Below are positions 9,427 to 19,038 of a stretch of 64,000 nt of DNA, piece by piece. The position numbers and the translations under genes were made by a program. Every line of letters starts with the position of its first letter. The stretch's first letter is position 1. The stretch lies in the NCBI GenBank assembly GCA_944320885.1, contig CALUJE010000006.1, positions 43,502-107,501 on the forward strand, written 5' to 3'. The DNA is from an uncultured Phocaeicola sp. (lineage in GTDB: Bacteria; Bacteroidota; Bacteroidia; Bacteroidales; Bacteroidaceae). The notes under the pieces are model-generated. The model was not told where the DNA came from. It ran no database searches and saw only the letters and a program-made list of their open reading frames with translations.

Positions 9427-10371
9427 ATGGAAGCATTAGTAAAAACAGATTTTAATTTTCCGGGACAAAAAGATGTATATCACGGAAAAGTGCGCGATGT
9501 ATACAATATCAACGACGATCTACTTGTAATGGTTGCTACTGACCGTATTTCGGCTTTCGATGTTATCCTACCCAAAGGAATTCCATTCAAAGGACAGATT
9601 CTTAACCAAATAGCAGCAAAATTTCTGGATGCTACTGCTGACATTGTACCTAACTGGAAAATAGCAACTCCCGATCCTATGGTTACTGTAGGACTGAAAT
9701 GTGAAGGTTTCCGTGTAGAAATGATCATACGTGGATATCTCACCGGAAGCGCATGGCGTGAATACAAAGCAGGCTGCCGCTCATTATGTGGAGTTACACT
9801 TCCTGAAGGAATGAAAGAAAACCAGAAATTCCCCACTCCTATCATAACTCCTACCACTAAGGCTGAAGCCGGACATGATGAAAACATATCAAAAGAAGAA
9901 ATCATTGCCCAAGGTATTGTCAGCAAGGAAGATTATGAACTGATGGAAAAATATACCTACGCTCTGTTTGAAAGAGGTAGCAAAATGGCCGCAGAAAAAG
10001 GTCTTATCCTGGTAGATACAAAATATGAATTCGGAAAGAAAGACGGTAAAGTTTACCTGATTGACGAAATTCATACTCCAGACTCTTCACGTTACTTCTA
10101 TGCAGACGGATATCAGGAGAAATTTGAAAAAGGAGAACCTCAGAAGCAACTTTCAAAAGAATTTGTACGTCAATGGCTTATCGAACATGACTTCATGGGT
10201 AAAGCAGGACAGCAGGTTCCGGAAATGACCGATGAATATGTAAACAGCGTATCAGAACGCTATATCGAACTGTACGAACATATCGTAGGTGAAAAGTTTG
10301 AAAAAGCTACTTCTGAAAATCTGGCTGCACGCATAGAAAAGAATATTACCGAATTTCTTAAAAACAGATAA
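9427..10371 (+). CDS. purC: SAICAR synthase PurC
   Basis: 314 residues. Joins CAIR with aspartate using ATP in purine synthesis. Signatures include [20 protein letters not shown], the GSAWREY loop and DTKYEFG followed by [11 protein letters not shown]. The length fits the longer bacterial form. The last base of its stop region overlaps the next start (TAATG), so translation is probably coupled with menG. purM lies about 4 kb downstream. Confidence 0.95.
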   Translation: MEALVKTDFNFPGQKDVYHGKVRDVYNINDDLLVMVATDRISAFDVILPKGIPFKGQILNQIAAKFLDATADIVPNWKIATPDPMVTVGLKCEGFRVEMIIRGYLTGSAWREYKAGCRSLCGVTLPEGMKENQKFPTPIITPTTKAEAGHDENISKEEIIAQGIVSKEDYELMEKYTYALFERGSKMAAEKGLILVDTKYEFGKKDGKVYLIDEIHTPDSSRYFYADGYQEKFEKGEPQKQLSKEFVRQWLIEHDFMGKAGQQVPEMTDEYVNSVSERYIELYEHIVGEKFEKATSENLAARIEKNITEFLKNR

Positions 10372-11108
10372 TGGGATACGCGCAAGAACATATCAAGCCG
10401 TACAACGATAAAGGAAGTAAAAAGGATCAGGTGGAGCAAATGTTTGATAACATTGCTCCCGCCTATGATCCCTTAAATCATATATTATCATTGGGCATTG
10501 ACCGCCAGTGGAGAAAAACGGCGATCAAATGGTTACATCTGTTCAAACCCCAACGTATACTTGACATTGCAACCGGAACAGGTGACTTTGCTATTCTGGC
10601 CGGAAAAGAACTTGCACCTAAAGAACTGATAGGTATAGACATATCAGAAGGTATGATGCAAGTAGCCAAACAGAAAGTAAAGAAGCAGCAACTGGAGAGT
10701 ATCATACGCTTCCAGAAAGAAGATTGCCTGAACCTGTCATTCGAAAGCAACAATTTTGATGCTGCAATCATCGCTTTCGGTGTACGCAACTTTGAGGATC
10801 TGGATACATCACTCAAGGAAATATACCGCGTGTTGCAGCCTGATGGCCATCTGGTAATATTGGAGCTGTCAACTCCTGTGACCTTTCCAATGAAACAGCT
10901 GTTTGCCATATACTCCAAGATTGTACTCCCTACCATTGGAAGACTCATATCAAAAGACCACAGCGCTTATACTTATCTTCCTGAAACAATCAAAGCATTT
11001 CCACAAGGTGAAATCATGCAGGGAATTATAGCCAAAGCCGGATTTAAAGAAGTAAGATTCCGACGACTCACCATGGGCATTTGCACTTTATATATGGCTA
11101 CCAAATAA
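10371..11108 (+). CDS. menG: Demethylmenaquinone methyltransferase
   Basis: 245 residues. SAM-dependent methyltransferase of the UbiE/MenG family, which converts demethylmenaquinone to menaquinone, the quinone used by Bacteroidales. Motifs: [19 protein letters not shown] near the N-terminus, SAM-binding [12 protein letters not shown] near residue 65, and [10 protein letters not shown] further on, all typical of the family. The ATG overlaps the purC stop codon. Confidence 0.92.
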   Translation: MGYAQEHIKPYNDKGSKKDQVEQMFDNIAPAYDPLNHILSLGIDRQWRKTAIKWLHLFKPQRILDIATGTGDFAILAGKELAPKELIGIDISEGMMQVAKQKVKKQQLESIIRFQKEDCLNLSFESNNFDAAIIAFGVRNFEDLDTSLKEIYRVLQPDGHLVILELSTPVTFPMKQLFAIYSKIVLPTIGRLISKDHSAYTYLPETIKAFPQGEIMQGIIAKAGFKEVRFRRLTMGICTLYMATK

Positions 11109-11142
11109 ACGCTAGTAAAACAATCAATAAAGATATATTAAT

Positions 11143-11886
11143 ATGGATAAATACGGACTGATTGGTTACCCGTTAGGACATTCTTTTTCTCGTAACTATT
11201 TCAATGAGAAATTTGAAAATGAGGCTATCGATGCGCAATACATCAATTTTGAGATACCTACCATTAATGATTTTCCACAAATATTGGCAGAAAACCCGGA
11301 ACTTAAAGGGCTGAATGTAACTATTCCGTATAAAGAAAAGGTAATACCTTATTTGGATGAACTGGACAAAGATGCACTGGCTATAGGTGCAGTCAATGTT
11401 ATAAAAATCATTCCGCAAAAAGGCAATCAGTCAAAACTGGTCGGATACAATTCTGATGTTATCGGTTTCACACAATCTATCGAACCACTGCTTGAACCAC
11501 ATCACAAGAAAGCATTGGTTTTAGGAACTGGAGGAGCATCGAAAGCTGTTGTATACGGACTCAAGCAACTTGGAGTAGAAAGCATGCTTGTGTCACGTCA
11601 TCAACGCCCTAACGCATATACATACGGAGAACTGGCACCGGAAATCATGAAAGAGTATACAATCATTGTCAACTGTACTCCGGTAGGAATGTATCCTCAT
11701 GCTGACCAATGTCCTGATATTCCATATGAGCTGCTGACTTCAAACCATTTGCTTTATGATTTGCTTTACAATCCGGACAAGACCCTGTTTATGAGAAAGG
11801 GAAATGCCATGGGAGCTGTAACAAAAAACGGATTGGAAATGTTGCTTCTACAGGCTTTTGCCGCATGGGATATCTGGAACAAATAA
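11143..11886 (+). CDS. aroE: Shikimate dehydrogenase
   Basis: 247 residues. Reduces 3-dehydroshikimate with NADPH in the chorismate pathway. Substrate-binding GYPLGHSFS lies at the N-terminus, with the catalytic lysine in NVTIPYKEKV, a dinucleotide-binding LGTGGASKAV near 125, and the C-terminal NGLEMLLLQA. Chorismate also feeds menaquinone synthesis, which agrees with the menG neighbour 34 bases upstream. Confidence 0.93.
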   Translation: MDKYGLIGYPLGHSFSRNYFNEKFENEAIDAQYINFEIPTINDFPQILAENPELKGLNVTIPYKEKVIPYLDELDKDALAIGAVNVIKIIPQKGNQSKLVGYNSDVIGFTQSIEPLLEPHHKKALVLGTGGASKAVVYGLKQLGVESMLVSRHQRPNAYTYGELAPEIMKEYTIIVNCTPVGMYPHADQCPDIPYELLTSNHLLYDLLYNPDKTLFMRKGNAMGAVTKNGLEMLLLQAFAAWDIWNK

Positions 11887-11892
11887 AACACC

Positions 11893-12864
11893 ATGAAAAG
11901 GAAAAATAAAATAATCTGGGGTATATTTAGTCTTGTATTCCTTGTTATTATAATCTGTACAGGAGCAGGACTTTATATGCTTGATTATGCATTGCGTCCA
12001 GACAGTCAGGAAAAAGATTTCAGAGCAACGGACCTTCAAGGTTCGTGGAAATACATGCTGACTGAATATCCTTACATAAGTCAGTGGGTAGACAGTCTGC
12101 AACAGACAAAGGCGCTGAAAGATACTTTTATAATTACCGATGACCATATTCGCTTGCATGCTTTTTATGCATCATCCCCCGACAGTACCTCCCGAACTGC
12201 AGTCATCGTACATGGATATACCGACAATGCTATCCGTATGATGATGATCGGTTACATGTATAACCACGACTTGCGATACAACATTCTTCTTCCTGACCTA
12301 CGTTACGCCGGATGGAGCGAAGGGTCACACATACAGATGGGATGGAATGACAGAACAGATGTCTTGAGATGGATGGATATTGCCAACAACATTTTCGGAG
12401 GAAATACTCAAATGGTAATACACGGTATCTCAATGGGAGCAGCAACAACCATGATGGTTTCGGGTGAGAAACAAAAAGAGTATGTAAAATGCTTTGTAGA
12501 AGACTGTGGATATACCAGTGTAAAAGAACAGTTTGCCAAAGAACTTAAAGAGCAGTTTGGACTACCGCCCTTCCCCATACTCAACATAGCAAGCTATCTT
12601 TGCCAACTAAAATACGGATGGAATTTTGACATTGCCAGTGCTGAGAATCAGGTAAGAAAATGCAAACTTCCGATGCTATTTATACACGGAGATGCCGATG
12701 ATTATGTTCCTACATGGATGGTACATAAAGTATATACAGCCAAACCGGCACCCAAAGAATTATGGGTGGTTCCCAATGCAACCCATGCCATGTCATACCG
12801 TGACAACAAAACTGAATATACAAACAGAGTGAAAGATTTCACGACAAAGTACATTTCTGAATAA
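11893..12864 (+). CDS. Membrane-anchored alpha/beta hydrolase
   Basis: 323 residues. One N-terminal transmembrane or signal-anchor segment (about residues 6-30) precedes an alpha/beta hydrolase fold. The oxyanion region is VHGYTDNA, the nucleophile elbow HGISMGA (serine in G-I-S-M-G), the acid is in HGDADDYVP and the catalytic histidine in NATHAMSY. The triad is complete, so it should be an active serine hydrolase, probably facing the periplasm. The substrate is unknown. It starts six bases after aroE. Confidence 0.82.
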   Translation: MKRKNKIIWGIFSLVFLVIIICTGAGLYMLDYALRPDSQEKDFRATDLQGSWKYMLTEYPYISQWVDSLQQTKALKDTFIITDDHIRLHAFYASSPDSTSRTAVIVHGYTDNAIRMMMIGYMYNHDLRYNILLPDLRYAGWSEGSHIQMGWNDRTDVLRWMDIANNIFGGNTQMVIHGISMGAATTMMVSGEKQKEYVKCFVEDCGYTSVKEQFAKELKEQFGLPPFPILNIASYLCQLKYGWNFDIASAENQVRKCKLPMLFIHGDADDYVPTWMVHKVYTAKPAPKELWVVPNATHAMSYRDNKTEYTNRVKDFTTKYISE

Positions 12865-12931
12865 TTAGAACAACTCTGCATACAGATACAAAAAAAGCAA
12901 ATAACAGGCCATACCTTGCCAAAGATTTTTG

Positions 12932-12939
12932 TAAATTTG
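12932..12939 (+). promoter_or_regulatory. -7 box TAAATTTG just before a start codon
   Basis: TAAATTTG ends seven bases before the ATG at 12947. With the usual distance from the -7 box to the start site, the transcript would begin within a few bases of the ATG, giving an almost leaderless mRNA. Confidence 0.55.
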
Positions 12940-12946
12940 CATCCGT

Positions 12947-13870
12947 ATGAAAAAGCATTATATTATACTGACAATTTGCGCTATCTTCTGTATCCTGCAA
13001 ACATGGGCATACCCTTATAAGGTAAGTGAAATCCCCATGGTACATCTGCAGGACCGTACACGCTATGTGTCAAATCCAGATGGGATTCTGTCAGTACAGA
13101 CTGTAAACAGCATCGACAGTATCCTTTATGCTTTGGAACAAAAAACCGGAATAGAAACATTGGTCGTAGCCGTAAACGAAATAGAAGGCGGAGACTGTTT
13201 TGAGTTCGCGCTGCAATTGGGTAAACAAAACGGTGTAGGTAAAAAAGAGACCAACAACGGACTGGTGATATTGCTCGTAACCCAGGAACGGTGCATACAG
13301 TTTGTTACCGGATACGGCCTGGAAGGAATCCTGCCAGATGCCATATGCCGACGCATACAGACACAACATATGAATCCTTATTTCGGAAAAGCTGATTGGG
13401 ATACAGGTATGCTCGCCGGTATCCGGGCTGTAAATTCATACTTGAGAAATTATCACGATGGAACCGAAAACGGAAAAAGACCAACAGGATTCAGCGCTTC
13501 AGACTATTATCCATTCATCTTTGCCGGAATTATCTTTATTGTTTTCTTCATCTTTGCTTACAAGAACCAAAGAAGGAAGAACAGATGTCCACACTGCAAG
13601 AAACATACATTGCGACGCACTGACTCACGCTTCATTTCAAATATAAACGGTATCAGAAAGGAAGAAGTAGTATATACGTGCGCACATTGCGGATATACCG
13701 TAGTACATGAAGAAGAATCACATGACGACCACGACGGATTCGGCGGACGTGGAGGTGGTCCTATTATCTTCGGAGGCGGCCTGTTCGGACGTGGAAATGG
13801 AGGAGGATTCAACGGAGGCAGCTTTGGAGGAGGTGATTTTGGCGGAGGAGGCTCCGGTTCTAAATTTTAA
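12947..13870 (+). CDS. TPM domain protein, zinc ribbon, Gly-rich tail
   Basis: 307 residues. A signal peptide (1-21) is followed by a TPM domain (about 30-160; RYVSNPDGILS, the TGIETLVVAV strand, NNGLVILL). A transmembrane segment lies near 185-205, then a CPHC...CAHC zinc-ribbon-like pair, then a glycine-rich tail (GGGDFGGGGSGS). TPM proteins are implicated in membrane protein quality control and photosystem repair in other lineages; the role in Bacteroidetes is unknown. It is followed 33 bases later by a LemA-family gene, a recurrent pairing in bacteria. Confidence 0.85.
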   Translation: MKKHYIILTICAIFCILQTWAYPYKVSEIPMVHLQDRTRYVSNPDGILSVQTVNSIDSILYALEQKTGIETLVVAVNEIEGGDCFEFALQLGKQNGVGKKETNNGLVILLVTQERCIQFVTGYGLEGILPDAICRRIQTQHMNPYFGKADWDTGMLAGIRAVNSYLRNYHDGTENGKRPTGFSASDYYPFIFAGIIFIVFFIFAYKNQRRKNRCPHCKKHTLRRTDSRFISNINGIRKEEVVYTCAHCGYTVVHEEESHDDHDGFGGRGGGPIIFGGGLFGRGNGGGFNGGSFGGGDFGGGGSGSKF

Positions 13871-13903
13871 ACAGTAAAGTCTAACAATAAAACTGATATC
13901 AGC

Positions 13904-14482
13904 ATGAAAAATTTAATGAGATTATTTTTTGTTATTATAAGTATTACAACACTAAGTAGCTGTGGCTATAACAGTATGGTAGAAAAGGAAGAAGCCGTAA
14001 ATACTGCATGGAGCAACGTTGAAAATCAATACCAGCGCAGAGCAGACCTCATTCCGAATCTTGTAAATACGGTAAAAGGGTATACAACCCACGAACAGGA
14101 AACCCTGGAATCTGTAGTAAACGCACGTTCAAAAGCCACACAGATTACACTGAATGCTGAAAACATGACTCCTGAGAAACTTAAGGAATATCAGGCTATA
14201 CAGGGAGAAGTTGGCAGCGCATTAAGCCGGTTGCTTGCCGTTACCGAAAACTATCCGGAACTGAAAGCCAACCAGAATTTTCAGGAATTGCAGGCCCAAC
14301 TGGAAGGAACAGAAAACCGTATAAGCGTAGAACGCAGAAACTTCAATCAGGCAACGCAAGATTACAACACTTATATTCGCAAATTTCCCAACAACCTGTT
14401 TGCCGGCATGTTTGGCTTTGAGAAAAAACCTTATTTCGAAGCAGAAGCAGGCAATGAAAAAGCACCTGAAGTCAAATTTTAA
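13904..14482 (+). CDS. lemA: LemA family lipoprotein
   Basis: 192 residues. The signal sequence ends LSSCGYN, a lipobox-like site. The remainder is the all-helical LemA fold: NTAWSNVENQYQRRADLIPNLVNTVKGY is followed by a long helical region and FGFEKKPYF near the C-terminus. LemA proteins are membrane-associated and of uncertain function. It pairs with the TPM protein upstream and lies 27 bases before purM. Confidence 0.88.
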   Translation: MKNLMRLFFVIISITTLSSCGYNSMVEKEEAVNTAWSNVENQYQRRADLIPNLVNTVKGYTTHEQETLESVVNARSKATQITLNAENMTPEKLKEYQAIQGEVGSALSRLLAVTENYPELKANQNFQELQAQLEGTENRISVERRNFNQATQDYNTYIRKFPNNLFAGMFGFEKKPYFEAEAGNEKAPEVKF

Positions 14483-14509
14483 TAAGTCAAAACTAAAAAC
14501 GATAAATAT

Positions 14510-15676
14510 ATGAGTAACCAACGTTATATGTTAAGAGGCGTTTCCGCATCCAAGGAAGATGTACACAATGCCATAAAAAATATTGATAAAGGAATATACC
14601 CCAAAGCTTTCTGTAAGATTATACCTGATATATTGGGTGGAGATCCGGAATATTGCAACATTATGCATGCCGACGGAGCAGGAACAAAATCAAGCCTGGC
14701 ATATCTTTATTGGAAAGAAACCGGTGATTTGAGCGTATGGAAAGGCATTGCCCAAGATGCTCTTATCATGAACATAGATGACCTTTTGTGCGTAGGAGCA
14801 GTAGATAATATACTGGTATCTTCAACCATAGGACGAAACAAACTGCTTGTTCCCGGTGAAGTTATCTCTGCTATCATAAACGGAACAGACGAGCTTCTTG
14901 CAGAACTGCGTGAAATGGGTGTGGGCGTATATGCTACTGGAGGTGAAACTGCCGATGTAGGCGATTTGGTTCGTACTATCATAGTAGACAGTACGGTAAC
15001 CTGCCGAATGAAACGCAAGGACGTTATCAACAACGCCAATATTCGTCCGGGAGACGTTATCGTCGGATTGGCATCTTACGGACAGGCAACCTATGAAAAG
15101 GAATACAACGGTGGAATGGGAAGTAACGGACTGACCTCTGCCCGTCATGATGTATTTGCCAAATATCTGGCTGAGAAATATCCAGAAAGCTATGACAAGG
15201 CCGTTCCTGAAGAACTGGTATATTCAGGAAAACTGAAGCTTACAGATAAAGTAGAAGGAAGCCCGCTGGATGCCGGTAAACTGGTTCTGTCTCCTACACG
15301 TACCTATGCACCGGTAGTAAAGAAACTTCTGGATGCACTTCGTCCTGAAATTCACGGAATGGTGCATTGTTCCGGAGGAGCACAAACCAAGGTACTCCAT
15401 TTTGTAGACAATGTACGTGTAATAAAAGATAACCTCTTCCCTGTTCCACCCCTCTTCAAAACAATTCAGGAACAAAGCGGAACTGATTGGGCTGAAATGT
15501 ATAAAGTATTCAACATGGGACACCGTCTGGAAGTATATCTTGCACCGGAACATGCAGAAGAAGTTATTGCTATCAGCAAGAGCTTCAACATTGATGCGCA
15601 AATTATTGGCCGCATAGAAGAATGCGATCACAAGGAATTAATCATCAAGAGTGAATTCGGAGAATTTAAATATTAA
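14510..15676 (+). CDS. purM: AIR synthase (PurM)
   Basis: 388 residues. Phosphoribosylformylglycinamidine cyclo-ligase, fifth step of purine synthesis. The ATP-grasp-like PurM fold shows HADGAGTKSSLA, DALIMNIDDLLCVGA, ATGGETADVGD and GMVHCSGGAQTK. It is longer than the roughly 345-residue E. coli enzyme and fits the Bacteroidetes version. It begins a purM-prfA-pyrF run with short gaps. Confidence 0.92.
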   Translation: MSNQRYMLRGVSASKEDVHNAIKNIDKGIYPKAFCKIIPDILGGDPEYCNIMHADGAGTKSSLAYLYWKETGDLSVWKGIAQDALIMNIDDLLCVGAVDNILVSSTIGRNKLLVPGEVISAIINGTDELLAELREMGVGVYATGGETADVGDLVRTIIVDSTVTCRMKRKDVINNANIRPGDVIVGLASYGQATYEKEYNGGMGSNGLTSARHDVFAKYLAEKYPESYDKAVPEELVYSGKLKLTDKVEGSPLDAGKLVLSPTRTYAPVVKKLLDALRPEIHGMVHCSGGAQTKVLHFVDNVRVIKDNLFPVPPLFKTIQEQSGTDWAEMYKVFNMGHRLEVYLAPEHAEEVIAISKSFNIDAQIIGRIEECDHKELIIKSEFGEFKY

Positions 15677-15700
15677 CTAAAGAAGTAGCATACAAGATAA

Positions 15701-16813
15701 ATGGCCGAAAACAATACACTTTTAGAAAAGTTAGACGGATTGGTTGCACGCTTTGAAGAAGTCTCTACCTTAATCACTGACCCTGCCGTAATAGCAGATC
15801 AGAAACGATATGTGAAGCTGACAAAAGAATATAAGGAACTAAGCGAACTGATGAAAGCGCGAAAAGAATATATTCAATGTCTGAACGGACTGGAAGAAGC
15901 CAGACAAATCATTTTAACTGAAAGTGACCCCGAAATGAAAGATATGGCACGTGAGGAAGCCAATGCATGCGAAAGCCGGTTACCGGAGTTGGAAGAAGAA
16001 ATCAAACTGTTGCTCATTCCAGCCGATCCGCAAGATGACCGTAATGCCATTCTCGAAATCAGAGGAGGAACAGGAGGTGACGAAGCCGCAATCTTTGCCG
16101 GAGACTTATTCAGAATGTATGCCAAATACTGCGAATCGAAAGGTTGGAAGATGGAAATATCAAACTTTAACGAAGGAGCAGCCGGAGGATACAAAGAAAT
16201 CATATGTTCCATTTCTGGAGAAAAAGTGTATGGAACCCTCAAATACGAATCGGGAGTACACCGTGTACAACGGGTTCCGGCAACAGAAACACAGGGAAGA
16301 GTACATACATCTGCTGCCTCTGTAGCCATTCTGCCGGAAGCAGAACCTTTTGATGTTGAAATCAATGAAGGAGAAATCAAATGGGATACGTTCAGAAGCG
16401 GAGGCGCCGGTGGACAGAACGTAAATAAAGTAGAATCAGGAGTTCGTCTGCGTTACAACTGGAAAAATCCTAATACTGGTATCGTAGAAGAAATCCTGAT
16501 TGAATGTACGGAAACGCGTGACCAGCCTAAAAATAAGGAAAGAGCATTGGCACGTCTCCGCACTTTCATCTATGACAAAGAACACCAGAAATACATCGAT
16601 GATATTGCCTCTAAACGAAAGACCATGGTATCTACGGGTGACAGATCGGCCAAAATACGTACCTATAATTATCCACAGGGACGTATCACAGATCACCGAA
16701 TAAACTATACCATTTACAATCTGGCATCGTTTATGGACGGCAACATACAAGATTGCATCGATCATCTGATCATTGCAGAAAATGCAGAGCGCTTAAAAGA
16801 AAGTGAATTGTAA
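15701..16813 (+). CDS. prfA: Peptide chain release factor 1
   Basis: 370 residues. Reads UAA and UAG stop codons. The recognition tripeptide PAT (RVQRVPATETQGRVH) distinguishes it from RF2, and the catalytic GGQ sits in SGGAGGQNVNK near residue 237. Normal family length, with no programmed frameshift. Confidence 0.96.
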   Translation: MAENNTLLEKLDGLVARFEEVSTLITDPAVIADQKRYVKLTKEYKELSELMKARKEYIQCLNGLEEARQIILTESDPEMKDMAREEANACESRLPELEEEIKLLLIPADPQDDRNAILEIRGGTGGDEAAIFAGDLFRMYAKYCESKGWKMEISNFNEGAAGGYKEIICSISGEKVYGTLKYESGVHRVQRVPATETQGRVHTSAASVAILPEAEPFDVEINEGEIKWDTFRSGGAGGQNVNKVESGVRLRYNWKNPNTGIVEEILIECTETRDQPKNKERALARLRTFIYDKEHQKYIDDIASKRKTMVSTGDRSAKIRTYNYPQGRITDHRINYTIYNLASFMDGNIQDCIDHLIIAENAERLKESEL

Positions 16814-16844
16814 CCTTAGAATTTTATAAATCATTGAAAACGTT

Positions 16845-17669
16845 ATGAACAAGCAAGAATTATTTGAAAATATCAAACAAAAGAAATCATTCCTGTGTGT
16901 AGGACTTGATACTGATATAAAAAAGATACCTTCTCATTTACTAAAAGAAGAAGATCCTATTTTCGCTTTTAACAAGGCTATCATCGATGCAACTGCACCA
17001 TATTGTATCGCCTATAAACCCAATCTCGCTTTCTATGAAAGCATGGGAGTTAAAGGCTGGATTGCTTTTGAAAAGACTATCCAATACATAAAAAAGAATT
17101 ATCCAGACCAATTCATCATTGCTGATGCCAAACGAGGCGATATCGGAAATACATCAACCATGTATGCACGTTCTTTCTTTGATGAGTTGGATATCAATTC
17201 TGTCACAGTTGCTCCTTACATGGGTGAAGACAGTGTTTCTCCTTTTCTTGCATACGAAGGTAAATGGGTAATTCTGCTGGCTCTTACATCAAACAAAGGT
17301 TCACACGATTTCCAGTTGACAGAAGACCCACAGGGAGAACGCCTTTTTGAGAAAGTATTGCGCATTTCACAAAACTGGGGTAACGATGAAAACATGATGT
17401 ATGTAGTCGGTGCTACTCAAGGCAGAATGTTTGAGGATATCCGTAAAATCGTCCCCAACCATTTCTTATTGGTTCCAGGTATAGGAGCTCAAGGCGGTTC
17501 TCTGGAAGAGGTATGCAAATACGGATTAAATTCCCACTGTGGCCTGATAGTAAACTCAAGCCGTGCCATTATCTATGCTGATTCTACAGAAAAATTTGCA
17601 GAAGTTGCTGCAGAAAAAGCCAAGGAAGTACAACAACAAATGGCTGAGCAGTTGAAAAATATTTTGTAA
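16845..17669 (+). CDS. pyrF: Orotidine 5'-phosphate decarboxylase
   Basis: 274 residues. Last step of UMP synthesis. Signatures: FLCVGLDTD near the N-terminus, [10 protein letters not shown], catalytic [10 protein letters not shown] near residue 90, and [10 protein letters not shown] near 205. It is the longer OMP decarboxylase type. Followed by a strong hairpin. Confidence 0.95.
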   Translation: MNKQELFENIKQKKSFLCVGLDTDIKKIPSHLLKEEDPIFAFNKAIIDATAPYCIAYKPNLAFYESMGVKGWIAFEKTIQYIKKNYPDQFIIADAKRGDIGNTSTMYARSFFDELDINSVTVAPYMGEDSVSPFLAYEGKWVILLALTSNKGSHDFQLTEDPQGERLFEKVLRISQNWGNDENMMYVVGATQGRMFEDIRKIVPNHFLLVPGIGAQGGSLEEVCKYGLNSHCGLIVNSSRAIIYADSTEKFAEVAAEKAKEVQQQMAEQLKNIL

Positions 17670-17707
17670 AGAAGCTACTCTTATCATAAATACTATATTT
17701 ATGATAT

Positions 17708-17784
17708 AAATGTGCATATTACATAAGACATTCCCTTGTGCATTCATCACATAAGAATTTCATGTAATATGCACATTTTTTACA
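17708..17784 (+). terminator. 17-bp inverted repeat after pyrF
   Basis: AAATGTGCATATTACAT (17708-17724) is a perfect inverted repeat of 17762-17778, with a 37-base loop and six Ts at the end. It ends the purM-prfA-pyrF run. The rest of the 316-base spacer to lpxD is AT-rich; a poor -7-like TAATTTGC lies at 17891. Confidence 0.75.
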
Positions 17785-17985
17785 TCATAAAATCTGTTCA
17801 TCATGATTTTATGCAAATTTTTAGACAGAAAGCCAATTAAAAAAGCAACAAAACTTATCCAAATATAGGGAAATCCCAAAAAAAATTGCGTAATTTGCAA
17901 GATAATGGAAAACGATAAATACAGATACATATCATTCCATTAATTTAAAGAATAAGAATAGCCAACTTTTGAAAACAGTGTTAAT

Positions 17986-19029
17986 ATGGAATTTTCGGCA
18001 AAACAAATTGCAGAATTTATTCAAGGAGTTATTGTAGGAGATGAAAACGCTACAGTACACACCTTTGCAAAAATCGAAGAAGGTGTTCCTGGAGCCATAT
18101 CTTTCTTGTCAAATCCTAAATATACTCACTATATTTATGATACAGCATCTACCATTGTTCTTGTAAATAAAGATTTTACTCCAGAGAAACCCGTCAAAGC
18201 AACTTTAATTAAAGTTGACAATGCATATGAGAGCGTAGCAAAACTATTGACTCTCTATGAGATGAGTAAACCTAAGAAAACAGGAATCAGCCCACTAGCA
18301 TTCATATCTCCATCCGCAAAAATCGGAAAAGACGTATACATCGCAGAGTTTGCATATGTTGGAGACAATGCTGTCATTAATGACGGCGTATCACTATACC
18401 CACATGCAACCGTGTGTGAAAATGCCCAGATAGGTGAAAAAAGTATATTATACCCCAATGTCACCGTATACCATGACTGCCGCATAGGCAAACGATGCAT
18501 TTTACACGCAGGAAGTGTAGTCGGTGCCGACGGATTCGGCTTTGCTCCTACTCCGGAAGGATACGAAAAGATTCCTCAAATAGGAATTTCCATATTGGAA
18601 GATGATGTTGAAATCGGAGCAAATACATGTATAGACCGCGCTACAATGGGAGCTACAATCGTACATAAAGGAGTTAAATTGGATAACCTGATACAAGTAG
18701 CACACAACGTTGAAATAGGAAGTCATACCGTTATGGCTTCACAGGTAGGTATTGCCGGTTCTACAAAAGTCGGAGAATGGTGTATGTTCGGAGGACAAGT
18801 AGGATTGGCAGGACATATTCACGTTGGCAATCGGATAAATATCGGAGCTCAGTCAGGAGTTGCCGGAACCGTTAAAGGCGACAACCATTCCATCATGGGA
18901 AGTCCGGCCATTGACGCTAAACAATTTTTCAAATGTGCTGCTGCATACAAGAGCTTACCTGAAATGTACAAGACAATAAGCCAATTGCAGAAAGAAATTG
19001 AAGATTTAAAAAAACAACTAAATAAATAA
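17986..19029 (+). CDS. lpxD: UDP-3-O-acylglucosamine N-acyltransferase LpxD
   Basis: 347 residues. Third step of lipid A synthesis, adding a 3-hydroxyacyl chain to the amine. An N-terminal uridine-binding domain ([10 protein letters not shown]) is followed by a left-handed parallel beta-helix of hexapeptide repeats (about 100-310), including GADGFGFAP, the catalytic-histidine region QVAHNVEIG and [10 protein letters not shown] short C-terminal helix follows. First gene of the lpx operon. Confidence 0.95.
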   Translation: MEFSAKQIAEFIQGVIVGDENATVHTFAKIEEGVPGAISFLSNPKYTHYIYDTASTIVLVNKDFTPEKPVKATLIKVDNAYESVAKLLTLYEMSKPKKTGISPLAFISPSAKIGKDVYIAEFAYVGDNAVINDGVSLYPHATVCENAQIGEKSILYPNVTVYHDCRIGKRCILHAGSVVGADGFGFAPTPEGYEKIPQIGISILEDDVEIGANTCIDRATMGATIVHKGVKLDNLIQVAHNVEIGSHTVMASQVGIAGSTKVGEWCMFGGQVGLAGHIHVGNRINIGAQSGVAGTVKGDNHSIMGSPAIDAKQFFKCAAAYKSLPEMYKTISQLQKEIEDLKKQLNK

Positions 19030-19038
19030 TATAAACCC

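Noticed and set aside
13738..13868. Gly-rich end of the TPM protein as a frameshift or misassembly
   Set aside because: Gly-rich tails are usual in secreted TPM proteins, and the frame closes cleanly before lemA.
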